DNA of 64,000 nt, taken from Cepaea nemoralis. Lineage: Eukaryota > Mollusca > Gastropoda > Stylommatophora > Helicidae. The notes under the pieces were generated by a model. That model did not search any database, had not been told where the DNA came from, and saw only the letters and a program-made list of their open reading frames with translations. The position numbers and the translations under genes are program-made. Positions 55,801 through 64,000 of this stretch are shown one piece after another. The stretch lies in contig JACEFZ010028134.1 in NCBI GenBank assembly GCA_014155875.1, positions 62,001 to 126,000 on the forward strand. The letters are read 5' to 3'. Within the stretch, counting starts at the first letter, position 1, and every line of letters begins with the position of its first letter.

Positions 55801-55815
55801 CGACTTCCTGTTCAT
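43758..55815 (-). CDS. Saposin-B-domain secreted protein gene, exons 0-5 (3' end not found)
   Basis: The one clear host gene. Exons on the minus strand: 55,801-55,815 (candidate start), 54,078-54,264, 51,831-51,966, 50,269-50,381, 45,230-45,325, 43,758-43,898. Every internal boundary is AG/GT, and the reading phase matches at each join (0, 1, 2, 1, 1). The product opens with a signal-peptide-like hydrophobic stretch (VFAVFFSILTVSGG). A saposin-B fold with paired cysteines follows (LCPLC, SCELLC, VCNVLC, FCELLKVC). After that comes a beta-rich domain (YVSKNGTGTGEIVV, QPDPNCDPTQGPCEQWFPG). Saposin-like proteins bind lipids or membranes, usually in lysosomes or the secretory route. The exact role of this one is unknown. 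Introns hold satellites and LINE/SINE debris. The last exon lies beyond 43,758 and was not located; the direct duplication may have displaced it. Confidence 0.9.
43945..44223 (-). mobile_element. SINE-like repeat, family C, in intron 4
   Basis: Fourth member of the family at 33,115-33,410, more diverged. Confidence 0.6.
44335..44755. repeat. 40-bp minisatellite, about 9-10 units, in intron 4
   Basis: Unit parts: AATGAATGTCTAGCCAGTTC and CACACCTAGTTCATCCAACC. Early units are more divergent than later ones. Head-to-tail without spacers. Confidence 0.93.
45060..45175 (-). mobile_element. Decayed (GAA)n-type SINE relic in intron 4
   Basis: Retains TTTACAGCAGAGCTG and GCTGACCCATCCAACTTCTT, corresponding to the core of the element at 1,596-1,741. 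Confidence 0.6.
45230..45325 (-). CDS. Saposin-like gene, exon 4
   Basis: 96 bp. Acceptor ATTTCCAG, donor GTGAGG. Encodes ITFFYVSKNGTGTGEIVVAV and RTVDGIPL. Phase 1 in and out. Confidence 0.92.
45736..46614. repeat. 35-bp satellite, about 24 units, in intron 3
   Basis: Unit parts: ACTTAACATAATGAAATAG and TGCACATCCTTTACTT. Some units are shortened by about 4-8 bp. The array ends where a LINE fragment begins. Confidence 0.94.
46612..46900 (+). pseudogene. RNase-H LINE 3' scrap in intron 3
   Basis: Plus-strand peptides GLERMVQQRVTRGSQHSEGR and similar correspond to the segment after RNase H at 13,265-13,480. Confidence 0.7.
46901..47227. other. Intronic, nothing recognised
   Basis: A stretch at about 47,177-47,213 has flanking AG and GT dinucleotides on the plus strand but no coding support. 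Confidence 0.4.
47228..49902. repeat. 33-bp (and 30-bp) satellite, about 80 units, in intron 3
   Basis: Unit parts: TGTACTGTTTAGTTGGTC and TGTGTCTCCATACAG. Variants end TCATGTCTCC or TGTCTTC (30-bp form). Each unit has ACAGT-GT-ACTGT, a near-palindrome. The unit length is a multiple of three and gives frames of more than 400 codons on both strands with 10-11-residue periods. This is judged to be a by-product of the repeat. Confidence 0.95.
49903..50268. other. Intronic, nothing recognised
   Basis: Contains a short tandem pair around 50,140-50,250 (AAGACAAGGAACTAA, TACAAGAACAGACTTTACA). Confidence 0.5.
50269..50381 (-). CDS. Saposin-like gene, exon 3
   Basis: 113 bp. Acceptor TTGTTACAG, donor GTGATC. 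Encodes ADLDPIYFCELLKVC (last Cys pair of the saposin fold) and FDGGDATITKIIVNPQAG. Only one copy in the window; the mirrored arm has the acceptor but not the exon. Confidence 0.92.
50382..50905. repeat. 262-bp tandem duplication in intron 2
   Basis: The segment beginning CCCTGTAACAATAAATACAC at 50,380 is repeated from 50,642. The repeat boundary falls at the acceptor of exon 3, so a decoy acceptor (ACAGGGC on the minus strand) sits about 260 bp before the real one. The same unit is involved in the fold-back at 61,170-61,660. Confidence 0.85.
51495..51720 (-). mobile_element. Old family B SINE relative, intron 2
   Basis: Minus strand ends GTCCTGTAAAAGATATGCAA as in the family B SINEs and contains CTAAGAAATAATG and GGTATTTCATACAACGGTA. 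Mirrored at 60,100-60,330 and repeated at 62,250-62,475. Confidence 0.65.
51831..51966 (-). CDS. Saposin-like gene, exon 2
   Basis: 136 bp. Acceptor TTCTTTACAG, donor GTGAGT. Encodes GIVGSCELLCNALEEKTGS and VVCNVLCDIAGIEEFVKLIE, the middle helices of the saposin fold. Mirrored intact at 59,856-59,991; a third copy at 62,593-62,728 has a stop. Confidence 0.93.
52620..53160 (-). pseudogene. LINE post-RT fragment in intron 1
   Basis: Minus strand: SIKKKISAFESKCYRRVPTI, LNIKGNWLVNSMVIWKLKYF, then RWTIDDFLGMKMCVAELAKD after a frame change. This is the typical C-terminal tail of an APE LINE. Mirrored at 58,665-59,205 and repeated at 63,370-63,900. Confidence 0.8.
53205..53430 (-). mobile_element. 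Old family B SINE relative, intron 1
   Basis: Minus strand ends with TGACGTCATGTAAAGGAAATGC-type sequence matching the 3' end of the family B SINE. Mirrored at 58,405-58,625. Confidence 0.6.
53620..53985 (-). pseudogene. RNase-H LINE 3' end in intron 1
   Basis: Minus strand: ISCIFYSGHVDVQGNEQADR (RNase H end motif), then the conserved tail with GTNNVGS..WL and GRVWEC-like residues. Mirrored at 57,840-58,215. Confidence 0.82.
54078..54264 (-). CDS. Saposin-like gene, exon 1 (signal peptide core and first Cys pair)
   Basis: 187 bp. Acceptor CTTCCTGCAG, donor GTAAGC. Encodes VFAVFFSILTVSGGLSG and KVSVDLCPLCLQFTDEALNV. There is no ATG in frame at its 5' end, so a start exon must lie upstream (see 55,801-55,815). 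Mirrored at 57,561-57,747. Confidence 0.9.
54283..55091. other. Intron 0/upstream sequence, nothing recognised
   Basis: AT-rich and identical in the mirrored arm. A short stretch (54,590-54,660) resembles 51,260-51,290 (GAACAACTCTAC). Confidence 0.45.
55092..55407. mobile_element. Fold-back (MITE-like) element, about 315 bp
   Basis: Ends TCCCTTACAGGGCCTCATTA and its exact complement. The two halves are imperfect inverted repeats almost to the middle (GCAATAAATATTT, CCCTCACTGTC, GGAGTGTATA). Possible TA target site (TA left, TT right). It lies inside the larger palindrome, so its mirror is at 56,420-56,735. Confidence 0.85.
55801..55815 (-). CDS. Saposin-like gene, candidate start exon 0
   Basis: ATG AAC AGG AAG TCG then a GTATGG donor. 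It ends in phase 0, as exon 1 requires, and supplies a basic n-region (MNRKS) to the hydrophobic core VFAVFF. The ATG is about 100 bp from the palindrome axis. Two short upstream ATG frames (mirror positions about 55,966-55,993) lie between axis and start, which weakens the call. Confidence 0.5.
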
Positions 55816-56011
55816 GATGTTTGTGTGTGGCCTACAACTAGTTTCATTTCACGGGTCATATGTTAGATTCATATGCTCTACTGCGTTATCTCTGATTTGG
55901 CTGCACTTCCCTTAAGGGAAGTGCAGCCAAATCAGAGATAACGCAGTAGAGCATATGAATCTAACATATGACCCGTGAAATGAAACTAGTTGTAGGCCAC
56001 ACACAAACATC
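55816..56011. promoter_or_regulatory. Palindromic region between two mirrored start codons
   Basis: 196 bp, perfectly palindromic about 55,913/55,914. If the structure is real, this would serve as a shared divergent promoter and 5' UTR for the mirrored saposin genes. No TATA box was recognised. Confidence 0.4.
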
Positions 56012-56419
56012 ATGAACAGGAAGTCGGTATGGAGTTCATCTCTGTGCCATTTGTTATTGTTATTGTTTACGTTTGATGATTAATTCACGTTGTTGAAAGA
56101 TGCAATATAATAATAATACAATAAGTATTAGTAATTACTAATATTTGTCTTTGTCCAGATGAGTGAACCTAAAAAGGCAGAGACGTTAAAGTTATAATAC
56201 ATTAAATACAGGAAGATACTAAAAAAAGTAAAGTAGAAGAACAACTTTCAACTATGAAATGAAGCTAAACGTTTATCTTTTCTTGGACATGTAATTAAGT
56301 TAATAATAAAATAGAAATACTAATAAATAATTCACTAATACTAATAGTGTAAAATAATAATAATGAATAATTTAATTGGTTATAATATAAAGTATAAAGT
56401 TGTATTAATAGAGCCACAA

Positions 56420-56735
56420 TCCCTTACAGGGCCTCATTAGGTGATTATGCTCGTTCAGAGGTGAAATATACAGTTATTGAGTGTCGCGGGCTGTTAGGCC
56501 GATCGAGGGATGCAATAAATATTTTGGGTCCGGAGTGCCCTCACTGTCATCGGAGTGTATACCTATCAGTTAGATGTGGAAATACGTATGTACAAGATAT
56601 AGATATACACTCCAACGACAGTGAGGGCCCTCCGGGCTCAGGAAATATTTATTGCATTCATCGATCGGTCTAGCAGTCCACGACATGCTGAACCAGAAAT
56701 GATCGACATCAACTAATGAGGCCCTGTAAGGGATA
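56420..56735. mobile_element. Fold-back element, mirrored copy
   Basis: Reverse complement of 55,092-55,407. Confidence 0.85.
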
Positions 56736-57839
56736 CTTTTTACACTAAATAATTTGGGATCGTTATTCGGAAGAGTGCCCTATTATATTATCACAATAAT
56801 ACAAGTGAGAAATAATCATTAATAGATGAACGAACAGCAGTATGACAGAATTTTATGTACAATCAAGAAAGAGACAGACAATGTTGTAGATCCATTGCAG
56901 CCAACCTTCATTGTGGAGACCTCATAGATTATTAAATTATTGCAATCTTTGATGATTATACTAATAGTTTTCTTGTTAATACTGCATGTCCTTTGTAGGA
57001 CCTTGTATATGTTCCAACTGTTTTGTCTCCGTCATCTTCTTACACATAAAGTTAAATGTACGTCACATGAGAATTCTCTTTATATTATTGCCTCCTGTGT
57101 ATAAAAGTTAAAAATAATTGAAGAGCATATATTTTTTCTTATTCTTATGAATTTAATCTATCATTGGAGCATCAGCTCACAACCAACTCATGCCAAGCCC
57201 TTTGTGTAGAGTTGTTCATGATTCATTCTTTGGCCTAGAACACACGGTGGCCAAACAGTTCACACTTCAACAGCTGTGCCTGACTTTACCAATTAAAATC
57301 CAAATTCAGCTGAGAATGAAAACATTTGGATGGCGATGATTCAGGAAAAATTTGTTTGTATTAATAGATTGTGAATAGTAAATTGTAGAATTTACTTGAA
57401 AGCCATAAGGAAAATAATTAGCAGTAATGGGCTGTAATCCTGTATTGTTTATGAACATTTACTTTATTTGCTGATACATTTATCTTGTTATAATTATACA
57501 GTGCCAATAATTGATGTTGTACTATCTTAATTTTAAAATGTATTGTATTACTTCCTGCAGGTTTTTGCAGTTTTCTTTTCCATCTTAACGGTCAGCGGTG
57601 GCCTTTCTGGCATACAAAAGTCGCTCAGATTTCAGGGAAAGCAAAGCTATAGGCCAGTAACATCACAGAAAGTCAGTGTTGACCTGTGTCCACTATGTTT
57701 ACAGTTTACTGATGAAGCCTTGAATGTCCTTTTGAATATTATCCTGAGTAAGCACAAGTGAGATATCTGATTATTGTGTGTGGCCTTCTTCAGTAGTTTT
57801 TTTATGGTGGATTGATGCCCTTGTATAACAGATTGCCTT

Positions 57840-58215
57840 CTTCAGTTATATATTACTCAGGGTAAGATGAAGGTGAAGAGCATATCTTGTATTTTCTACT
57901 CAGGGCATGTGGATGTGCAAGGAAATGAACAGGCTGATAGACTTGCTGCTGCCTCTCTTTTAGACAGTGAGCTAGGTTATGACAGGGTTGATGTAGTGAA
58001 GACTGTCATGGATCCAGTGGAAAGTGCAGCAAAACAGACAAGAGGATCCACACCTGGAGAGGCTGATTCACTGTAGAGTGAGCAGATGGCACTCATGGCG
58101 TAGGAAACATTCAGGCAAACGTTTAATCAGACTGCCATTGGTACCAACAACGTGGGATCTCCTCATTGGTTACCTGTGAAGGGGATGGGGCGTGTATGGG
58201 AATGTCTTGGGTACA
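57840..58215 (+). pseudogene. RNase-H LINE 3' end, mirrored copy
   Basis: Counterpart of 53,620-53,985. Confidence 0.82.
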
Positions 58216-58664
58216 ATAAAGTTTATTCTTGATTTCATATATTCATCTGACTATGGACTGATGCACCATAAAGCAGACTTCCTCTAGTTGCAGTCTGATG
58301 TTCCTCTTAGCAGGTGTTCACATAGCTGCATAGTCAATATATCACTAGTTTATTAATGCAAAGGTTAAGCAATAGTACTGGCTGTGTGCCAAAGGGGTTA
58401 CAAATGCAATTCATAATCCCGCATACCACGTTCGAAACACAGCTGCGGATGATTTGGAAGCCTTGCGTTGGATTCCATACAATGGTAGGAATGCTGGTTC
58501 AGAAAGCACTGGCAAACTACTGAATGTAAACATGATGTAAACTTGTCCAGCATCACAAACAGCTAAACAATGCTGGAATTGACTGTTACGTCATGTAAAG
58601 GAAATGCAAGTAACTTTTTTAAAGCAATATTAGGAACCTATGGCACAAAACCACCAGACTAAAA

Positions 58665-59205
58665 GTGAATTTGTTGAGAACAATAATGTTTGATTGGCAA
58701 CAGATGGTTGTAAGTTGTGGATCATATTGCAATCAATAAAGAAGAAAATCAGTGCTTTTGAATCAAAATGTTACAGAAGAGTTCCTACAATATGGTCCAA
58801 GAAGAAGAAATATTTTCACATTCTACATGATCTGAACATCAAAGGGAACTGGCTCGTAAACAGCATGGTGATTTGGAAACTGAAATACTTTGGCCATATT
58901 AAATAGCACGGTAGTTTGGACAGAACAGTGCTGGAAGTGTGCTTCTGGAATAAAAGGCAGGAGTAAACCAGCATGCAGATGGACAATTGACGACTTCTTG
59001 GGCATGAAAATGTGTGTGGCTGAACTAGCAAAAGATATGGAATCTTTTCAGTGGGCCACCACGATAGGACCTAAGATATGCAAAGTACCTGCCTGGTGCA
59101 GGTGATGGCTAAACCGCAGTAGTCCAAGAACAGCAGTGGCAGTGTTTTCTTTCTCTAACAGTACACTTCCAAGCCAACCGAAGCTGAGGCCATTGGTATA
59201 AGATA
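58665..59205 (+). pseudogene. LINE post-RT fragment, mirrored copy
   Basis: Counterpart of 52,620-53,160. Confidence 0.8.
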
Positions 59206-62200
59206 ATGTTCTGAGCTGAGAAGTGGTGAGGAAGAGAGAAATTTACCTAACTTCATAGTTAGGAAGGGACAGAGGAAAGACATTTTGTCTGAACTTTGTC
59301 TTGATTACCTCTTCAAGTTTGTGTGAGTAATTTGCAACACAATGCTCTGATATGATATTGCTGGAAACATGAATAGGGCTGTCGAAGCAACCTGCCTGTT
59401 TGAAGTGGGAGTCATAGCAGTACGAACAGGTGTGACGGATATATACCATTTGGCCCTTTATCTTTTCATCAAGTAGCAAGTCTTTTGCAGAATCTATACT
59501 TATTTTTATTTGTTTGTTATTGCTATTGTTATTTTGGCATTATTAATAGACATGAAAGTCACAACGTTATATTTTACAGCATTTGGTTTCTCAAGTCTTC
59601 TAGGACTTGTGACTGAAAATTCACTTATATTTATACAAAACATTATTCTATTTTTCTGCATTCACTGTAGTGGTATGTTACATTGTACATTTTAGCAAAG
59701 GTTGTACTTGAGGAAACAAAATTATTTGCTAAAAGTAGTAGGCAGTTAACAATTTAGCAAATCAAAGAAATGGAATTTAAAAAAATGAACTTAAAACAAT
59801 AAAATAAAGAAATATAAGTATCAATGTGAAGACTGCCTAGGACATTTCTTTACAGATACAGGCATAGTGGGATCTTGTGAGTTGCTGTGTAATGCTTTAG
59901 AGGAGAAGACTGGAAGCAAAGTTATTGGTGTCGTCTGCAATGTTCTGTGTGACATTGCGGGTATCGAGGAGTTTGTTAAACTTATTGAACAGTGAGTGGA
60001 TTGAGATATGTTTATTCATATTAACTTTAATATTTTGTCCAAAATAACAAGATACATCTGTATTTTTGTCTGACTTTCTTCTGTCCACCCCAAAATTTTT
60101 CTCCTGCCTTTTATCCAATCACAAACAGTACTGTGGTGATGGGGTAAGATCCTGCATTCAAAACACCGCTGCGGGAGAATTGGAAGTAGACTGCCTTGTG
60201 CCGGTATTTCATACAACGGTACGAGTGCTGATGGTTCACAAAGCAAACTACTGAACATAAACTTGCCATGAATCTCAAACAGCTAAGAAATAATGGGGTT
60301 AACTGTGACGTCCTGTAAAAGATATGCAACTAACTTTTTATCCTTCAAATGAGCACAGGCCGACAACTATCTTACCCAGACCCTCCTGTCCTTTGCTATC
60401 TGATGTAGTTCCTTCCATGTCTTCCTGTGTACGAATCTCTGTCTTTAATCCGCTTCTCCCTGTGTTTGTTTTAGAAATTATTCTGAAAGAGAATGAGTTC
60501 TCTTTAAACTTGACTGGTTATTTTCTTTGCCTTTCTGTAGAGTTGTTCACGATTGGCTGAATATTACCACTAACATTTGTATGGGATGAAGTAGCCAGCC
60601 CCATGCCGCCCTTCCTTAGTTGCCAGGTAAAATCCATTCTATATGGGTGTTACTGTTTTCCCACTTCCTGGGTTTCAGTAACACATGGGAGATTTTACAT
60701 GAATGGAAGTTTATTTACCTATTGGACCAGTATAGCCATGTAGTTAGCCAGCTGCATAAAATAGTTCTTTCAGGGAAAGAAGTAGTGAAAAAACAACTCT
60801 TTCACAGTTGGCCACTCATGGTAATTGTGTATTTTGATTGGCTCATATTTTCACTTTATTTCTTGCTCACATTCGAACGATTATCACCAGTTCTATCCCT
60901 ATTTAACTTATAATGTTATTTCTTTTAATTATATTATTAATTTACTTTAATCTTGTAGTTCAAGTTACCAATGTTTTAATACTAATATTTGATCAATATG
61001 TGTTTTTGTTTTTGAGTAGTCACTTCATATCTGTAAACTCTTTTTTAACACTGTTCTTTCTTCTTCTGTATTATTTATTTACTTTAATTTATTACGCGTT
61101 ATTCTATCTTATAGGATAATAATGATAATCATGTGAACATTATGAATATACAATGTGTATTTATTGTTACAGGGCTTCTTTTCTTTAATTATATTATTAA
61201 TTTACTTTAATCTTGTAGTTCAAGTTACCAATGTTTTAATACTAATATTTGATCAATATGTGTTTTTGTTTTGAGTAGTCACTTCATATCTGTAAACTAC
61301 TCAAAAACAAAAACACATATTGATCAAATATTAGTATTAAAACATTGGTAACTTGAACTACAAGATTAAAAGTAAATTAATAATATAATTAAAAGAAAAA
61401 GAAGCCCTGTACAATAAATACACATTGTATATTCATAATGTTCACATGATTATCATTATTATCCTATAAGATAGAATAACGCATAATAAATTAATGTAAA
61501 TAAATAATACAGAAGAAGAAAGAGAACAGTGTTAAAAAAGAGTTTACAGATATGAAGTGACTACTCAAAACAAAAACACATATTGATCAAATATTAGTAT
61601 TAAAACATTGGTAACTTGAACTACAAGATTAAAAGTAAATTAATAATATAGTTAAAAGAAATAACATTATAAGTTAAATAGGGATAGAACTGGTGATAAT
61701 CGTTCGAATGTGAGCAAGAATAAAGTGAAAATATGAGCCAATCAAAAATACACAATTACCATGAGTGGCCAACTGTGAAAGAGTTGTTTTTTCACTACTT
61801 CTTTCCCTGAAAGAACTATTTTATGCAGCTGGCTCAACTACATGGCTATACTGGTCCAATAGGTAAATAACTTCCATTCATGTCAAATCTCCCATGTGTT
61901 ACTGAAACCCAGGAAGTGGGAAAACAGTAACACCCATATAGAATGGGTTTTACCTGGCAACTAAGGAAGGGCGGCATGGGGCTAGCTACTTCATCCCATA
62001 CAAAATGTTAGTGGTAATATTCAGCCAATCGTGAACAACTCTACAGAAAGGCAAAGAAAAATAACCAGTCAAGTTTAAAGAGAACTCATTCTCTTTCAGA
62101 ATAATTTCTAAAACAAACACAGGGAGAAGAGAATTAAAGACAGAGATTCGTACACAGGAAGACATGGAAGGAACTACATCAGATAGCAAAGGACAGGAGG

Positions 62201-62249
62201 GTCTGGGTAAGATAGTTGTCGGCCTGTGCTCATTTGAAGGATAAAAAGT

Positions 62250-62475
62250 TAGTTGCATATCTTTTACAGGACGTCACAGTTAACCGCATTATTTCTTAGC
62301 TGTTTGTGATTTCATGGCAAGTTTTATGTTCAGTAGTTTGCTTTGTGAACCATCAGCACTCGTACCGTTGTATGAAATACCGGCACAAGGCAGTCTACTT
62401 CCAATTCTCCCCGCAGCGGTGTTTTGAATGCAGGATCTTACCCCATCACCACAGTACTGTTTGTGATTGGATAAA
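62250..62475 (-). mobile_element. Old family B SINE relative, third copy
   Basis: Counterpart of 51,495-51,720. Confidence 0.6.
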
Positions 62476-62592
62476 GGCAGGAGAAAAATTTTGGGGTGGA
62501 CAGAAGAAAGTCAGACAAAAATACAGATGTATCTTGTTATGTTGGACAAAAAATTAAAGTTAATATGAATAAACATATCTCAATCCACTCAC

Positions 62593-62728
62593 TGTTCAAT
62601 AAGTTTAACAAACTCCTCGATACCCGCAATGTCACACAGAACATTGCAGACGACACCAATAACTTTGCTTCCAGTCTTCTCCTCTAAAGCATTTCACAGC
62701 AACTCACAAGATCCCACTATGCCTGTAT
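62593..62728 (-). pseudogene. Saposin-like exon 2, third copy, with premature stop
   Basis: Same splice sites as exon 2 at 51,831-51,966, but a T-to-A change turns the second Cys of SCELLC from TGT into TGA (about 62,694). Both other copies have Cys. Confidence 0.88.
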
Positions 62729-63369
62729 CTGTAAAGAAATGTCCTAGGCAGTCTTCACATTGATACTTATATTTCTTTATTTTATTATTTTAAGTTCATT
62801 TTTTTAAATTCCATTTCTTTTGATTTGCTAAATTGTTAACTGCCTACTACTTTTAGCAAAGAATTTTGTTTCCTCAAGTACAACCTTTGCTAAAATGTAC
62901 AATGTAACATACCATTACAGTGAATGCAGAAAAATAGAATAATGTTTTGTATAAGTGAATTTTCAGTCACAAGTCCTAGAAGACTTGAGAAACCAAATGC
63001 TGTAAAATATAACGTTGTGACTTTCATGTCTATTAATAATGCCAAAATAACAATAGGCAATAACAAACAAATAAAAATAAGTATAGATTCTGCAAAAGAC
63101 TTGCTACTTGATGAAAAGAAGGGCCAAATGGTATATATCTGTCACACCTGTTCGTACTGCTATGACTCCCACTTCAAACAGGCAGGTTGCTTCGACAGCC
63201 CTATTCATGTTTCCAGCAATATCATATCAGAGCATTGTGTTGCAAAATACTCACACAAACTTGAAGAGGTAATCAAGACAAGGTTCAGACAAAATGTCTT
63301 TCCTCTGTCCCTTCCTAACTATGAATTTAGGTAAATTTCTCTCTTCCTCACCACTTCTCAGCTCAGAAC

Positions 63370-63900
63370 ATTATCTTATACCAATGGCCTCAGCTTCAGT
63401 TGGCTTGGAAGTGTACTGTTAGAGAGAGACAACACTGCCACTGCTGAGAACAATCTTGGACTACTGCGGTTTAGCCATCAACTGCACCAGGCAGGTACTT
63501 TGCATATCTTAGGTCCTATCGTGGTGGCCCACTGAAAAGATTCCATATCTTTTGCTAGTTCAGCCACACACATTTTTATGCCCAAGAAGTCGTCAATTAT
63601 CCATCTGCATGCTGGTTTACTCCTGCTTTTTATTCCAGAAGCACACTTCCATCACTGTTCTGTCCAAACTACCGTGCTATTTATTATGGCCAAAGTATTT
63701 CAGTTTCCAAATCACCATGCTGTTTACGAGCCAGTTCCCTTTGATGTTCAGATCATGTAGAATGTGAAAATGTTTCTTTTTCTTGTACCATATTGTAGGA
63801 ACTCTTCTGTAACATTTTGATTCAAAAGCACTGATTTTCTTCTTTATTGATTGCAATACGATCCACAACTTACAACCGTCTGTTGCCAATCAAACATTAT
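63370..63900 (-). pseudogene. LINE post-RT fragment, third copy
   Basis: Counterpart of 52,620-53,160. Confidence 0.8.
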
Positions 63901-64000
63901 TGTTCTCAACAAATTCACTTTTAGTCTGTTTGGTGGTTTTGTGCCATAGGTTCCTAATATTGCTTTAAAAAAGTTACTTGCATTTCCTTTACAGGACCTA

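Larger units (their letters stand above)
50643..55913 (+). repeat. Giant palindrome, left arm
   Basis: Near-perfect reverse complement of 55,914-61,289. The coordinate sum of paired bases drifts only from 111,827 at the axis to about 111,820 at 51,400, meaning only a handful of net indels over 4.5 kb. Substitutions are also few. The axis is CTTCCCTT/AAGGGAAG with no loop. Confidence 0.95.
56012..59991 (+). pseudogene. Mirrored 5' half of the saposin-like gene (exons 0-2 only)
   Basis: Exon 0 at 56,012-56,026, exon 1 at 57,561-57,747, exon 2 at 59,856-59,991, all with intact frames and splice sites. After exon 2 the intron runs to the exon 3 acceptor (TTGTTACAG, ending at 61,171). There the sequence leaves the gene: GGC is followed by TTCTTTTC instead of exon 3. 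It could only make a truncated saposin fold unless other exons are used. Confidence 0.85.
55914..61289 (-). repeat. Giant palindrome, right arm
   Basis: Reverse complement of the left arm. It ends at a second fold-back: sequence up to CTGTAAACT (61,298) joins ACTACTCAAA, sharing ACT, with an 18-base loop at 61,279-61,296. Confidence 0.95.
61290..64000 (+). repeat. Third copy of the palindrome arm (left-arm orientation)
   Basis: Collinear with about 50,530-53,270. It differs from the left arm by roughly one substitution per hundred bases plus small indels (for example a 3-base loss at about 63,118 and an extra AGAACAA near 63,447). It runs off the window end. At 62,415-62,420 it shares with the right arm a variant absent from the left arm. 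Confidence 0.93.

Noticed and set aside
50643..64000. Explaining the whole fold-back as palindromic long reads with missed adapters
   Set aside because: Not excluded, but not adopted as the main reading: copies differ by true substitutions including a nonsense change, and the second junction has microhomology with an offset loop rather than adapter sequence.

Overview
This is animal nuclear DNA that is AT-rich, intron-bearing and full of transposon remains. It carries no prokaryotic signals such as operons, ribosome binding sites or rRNA. The repeat set (tRNA-derived SINEs, APE-type LINEs, a Gmr1-type Ty3/gypsy element, mariner, and a Polinton-like DNA polymerase) together with a saposin-domain gene suggests an invertebrate. 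I infer a lophotrochozoan, possibly a mollusc, but the sequence does not prove this.

Layout. (1) 1-9,374 is one copy of a direct duplication of at least 9 kb; the second copy is 34,580-43,685. Both copies hold a mariner relic, a TFIIB (general transcription factor) pseudogene fused to a Gmr1-like gag/protease relic, LINE 3' fragments and minisatellites. They differ by several insertions that have target-site duplications (TSDs) and a matching empty site in the other copy. (2) 9,362-12,730 is a GC-rich island holding a broken Polinton/adintovirus-like protein-primed DNA polymerase (minus strand) and a small Cys-rich ORF. (3) 12,783-29,126 is LINE and LTR territory. A Gmr1-like Ty3/gypsy element with integrase BEFORE reverse transcriptase occurs twice, head to head, as an inverted duplication (arms about 13,981-18,545 and 23,163-27,742). 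A LINE sits inside gag in both arms, with an 11-bp TSD visible around the second. (4) 29,551-31,385 are tandem arrays, followed by LINE and SINE pieces up to 34,411. (5) 43,758-55,815 is the only host gene I can support: a minus-strand, multi-exon saposin-B-domain protein gene. Its introns hold 40-bp, 35-bp and 33-bp satellites and LINE/SINE debris. (6) 50,643-64,000 is a fold-back structure. The 5' half of the saposin gene is mirrored about an axis at 55,913/55,914, then the sequence folds back again near 61,288 into a third, partial copy whose exon 2 carries a stop codon.

How it fits together. Nearly all coding potential belongs to mobile elements. In the saposin gene, five exons with matching splice phases run from 54,264 down to 43,758, and a likely start exon lies about 100 bp from the palindrome axis. 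The mirrored copy on the plus strand has exons 0-2 only. If the palindrome is real, two divergent 5' ends share a palindromic promoter of about 200 bp. If not, this is a fold-back assembly error. Read-level data are needed to decide.

Limits. All boundaries and copy numbers were judged by eye. Family names rest on motif recognition, not on searches.
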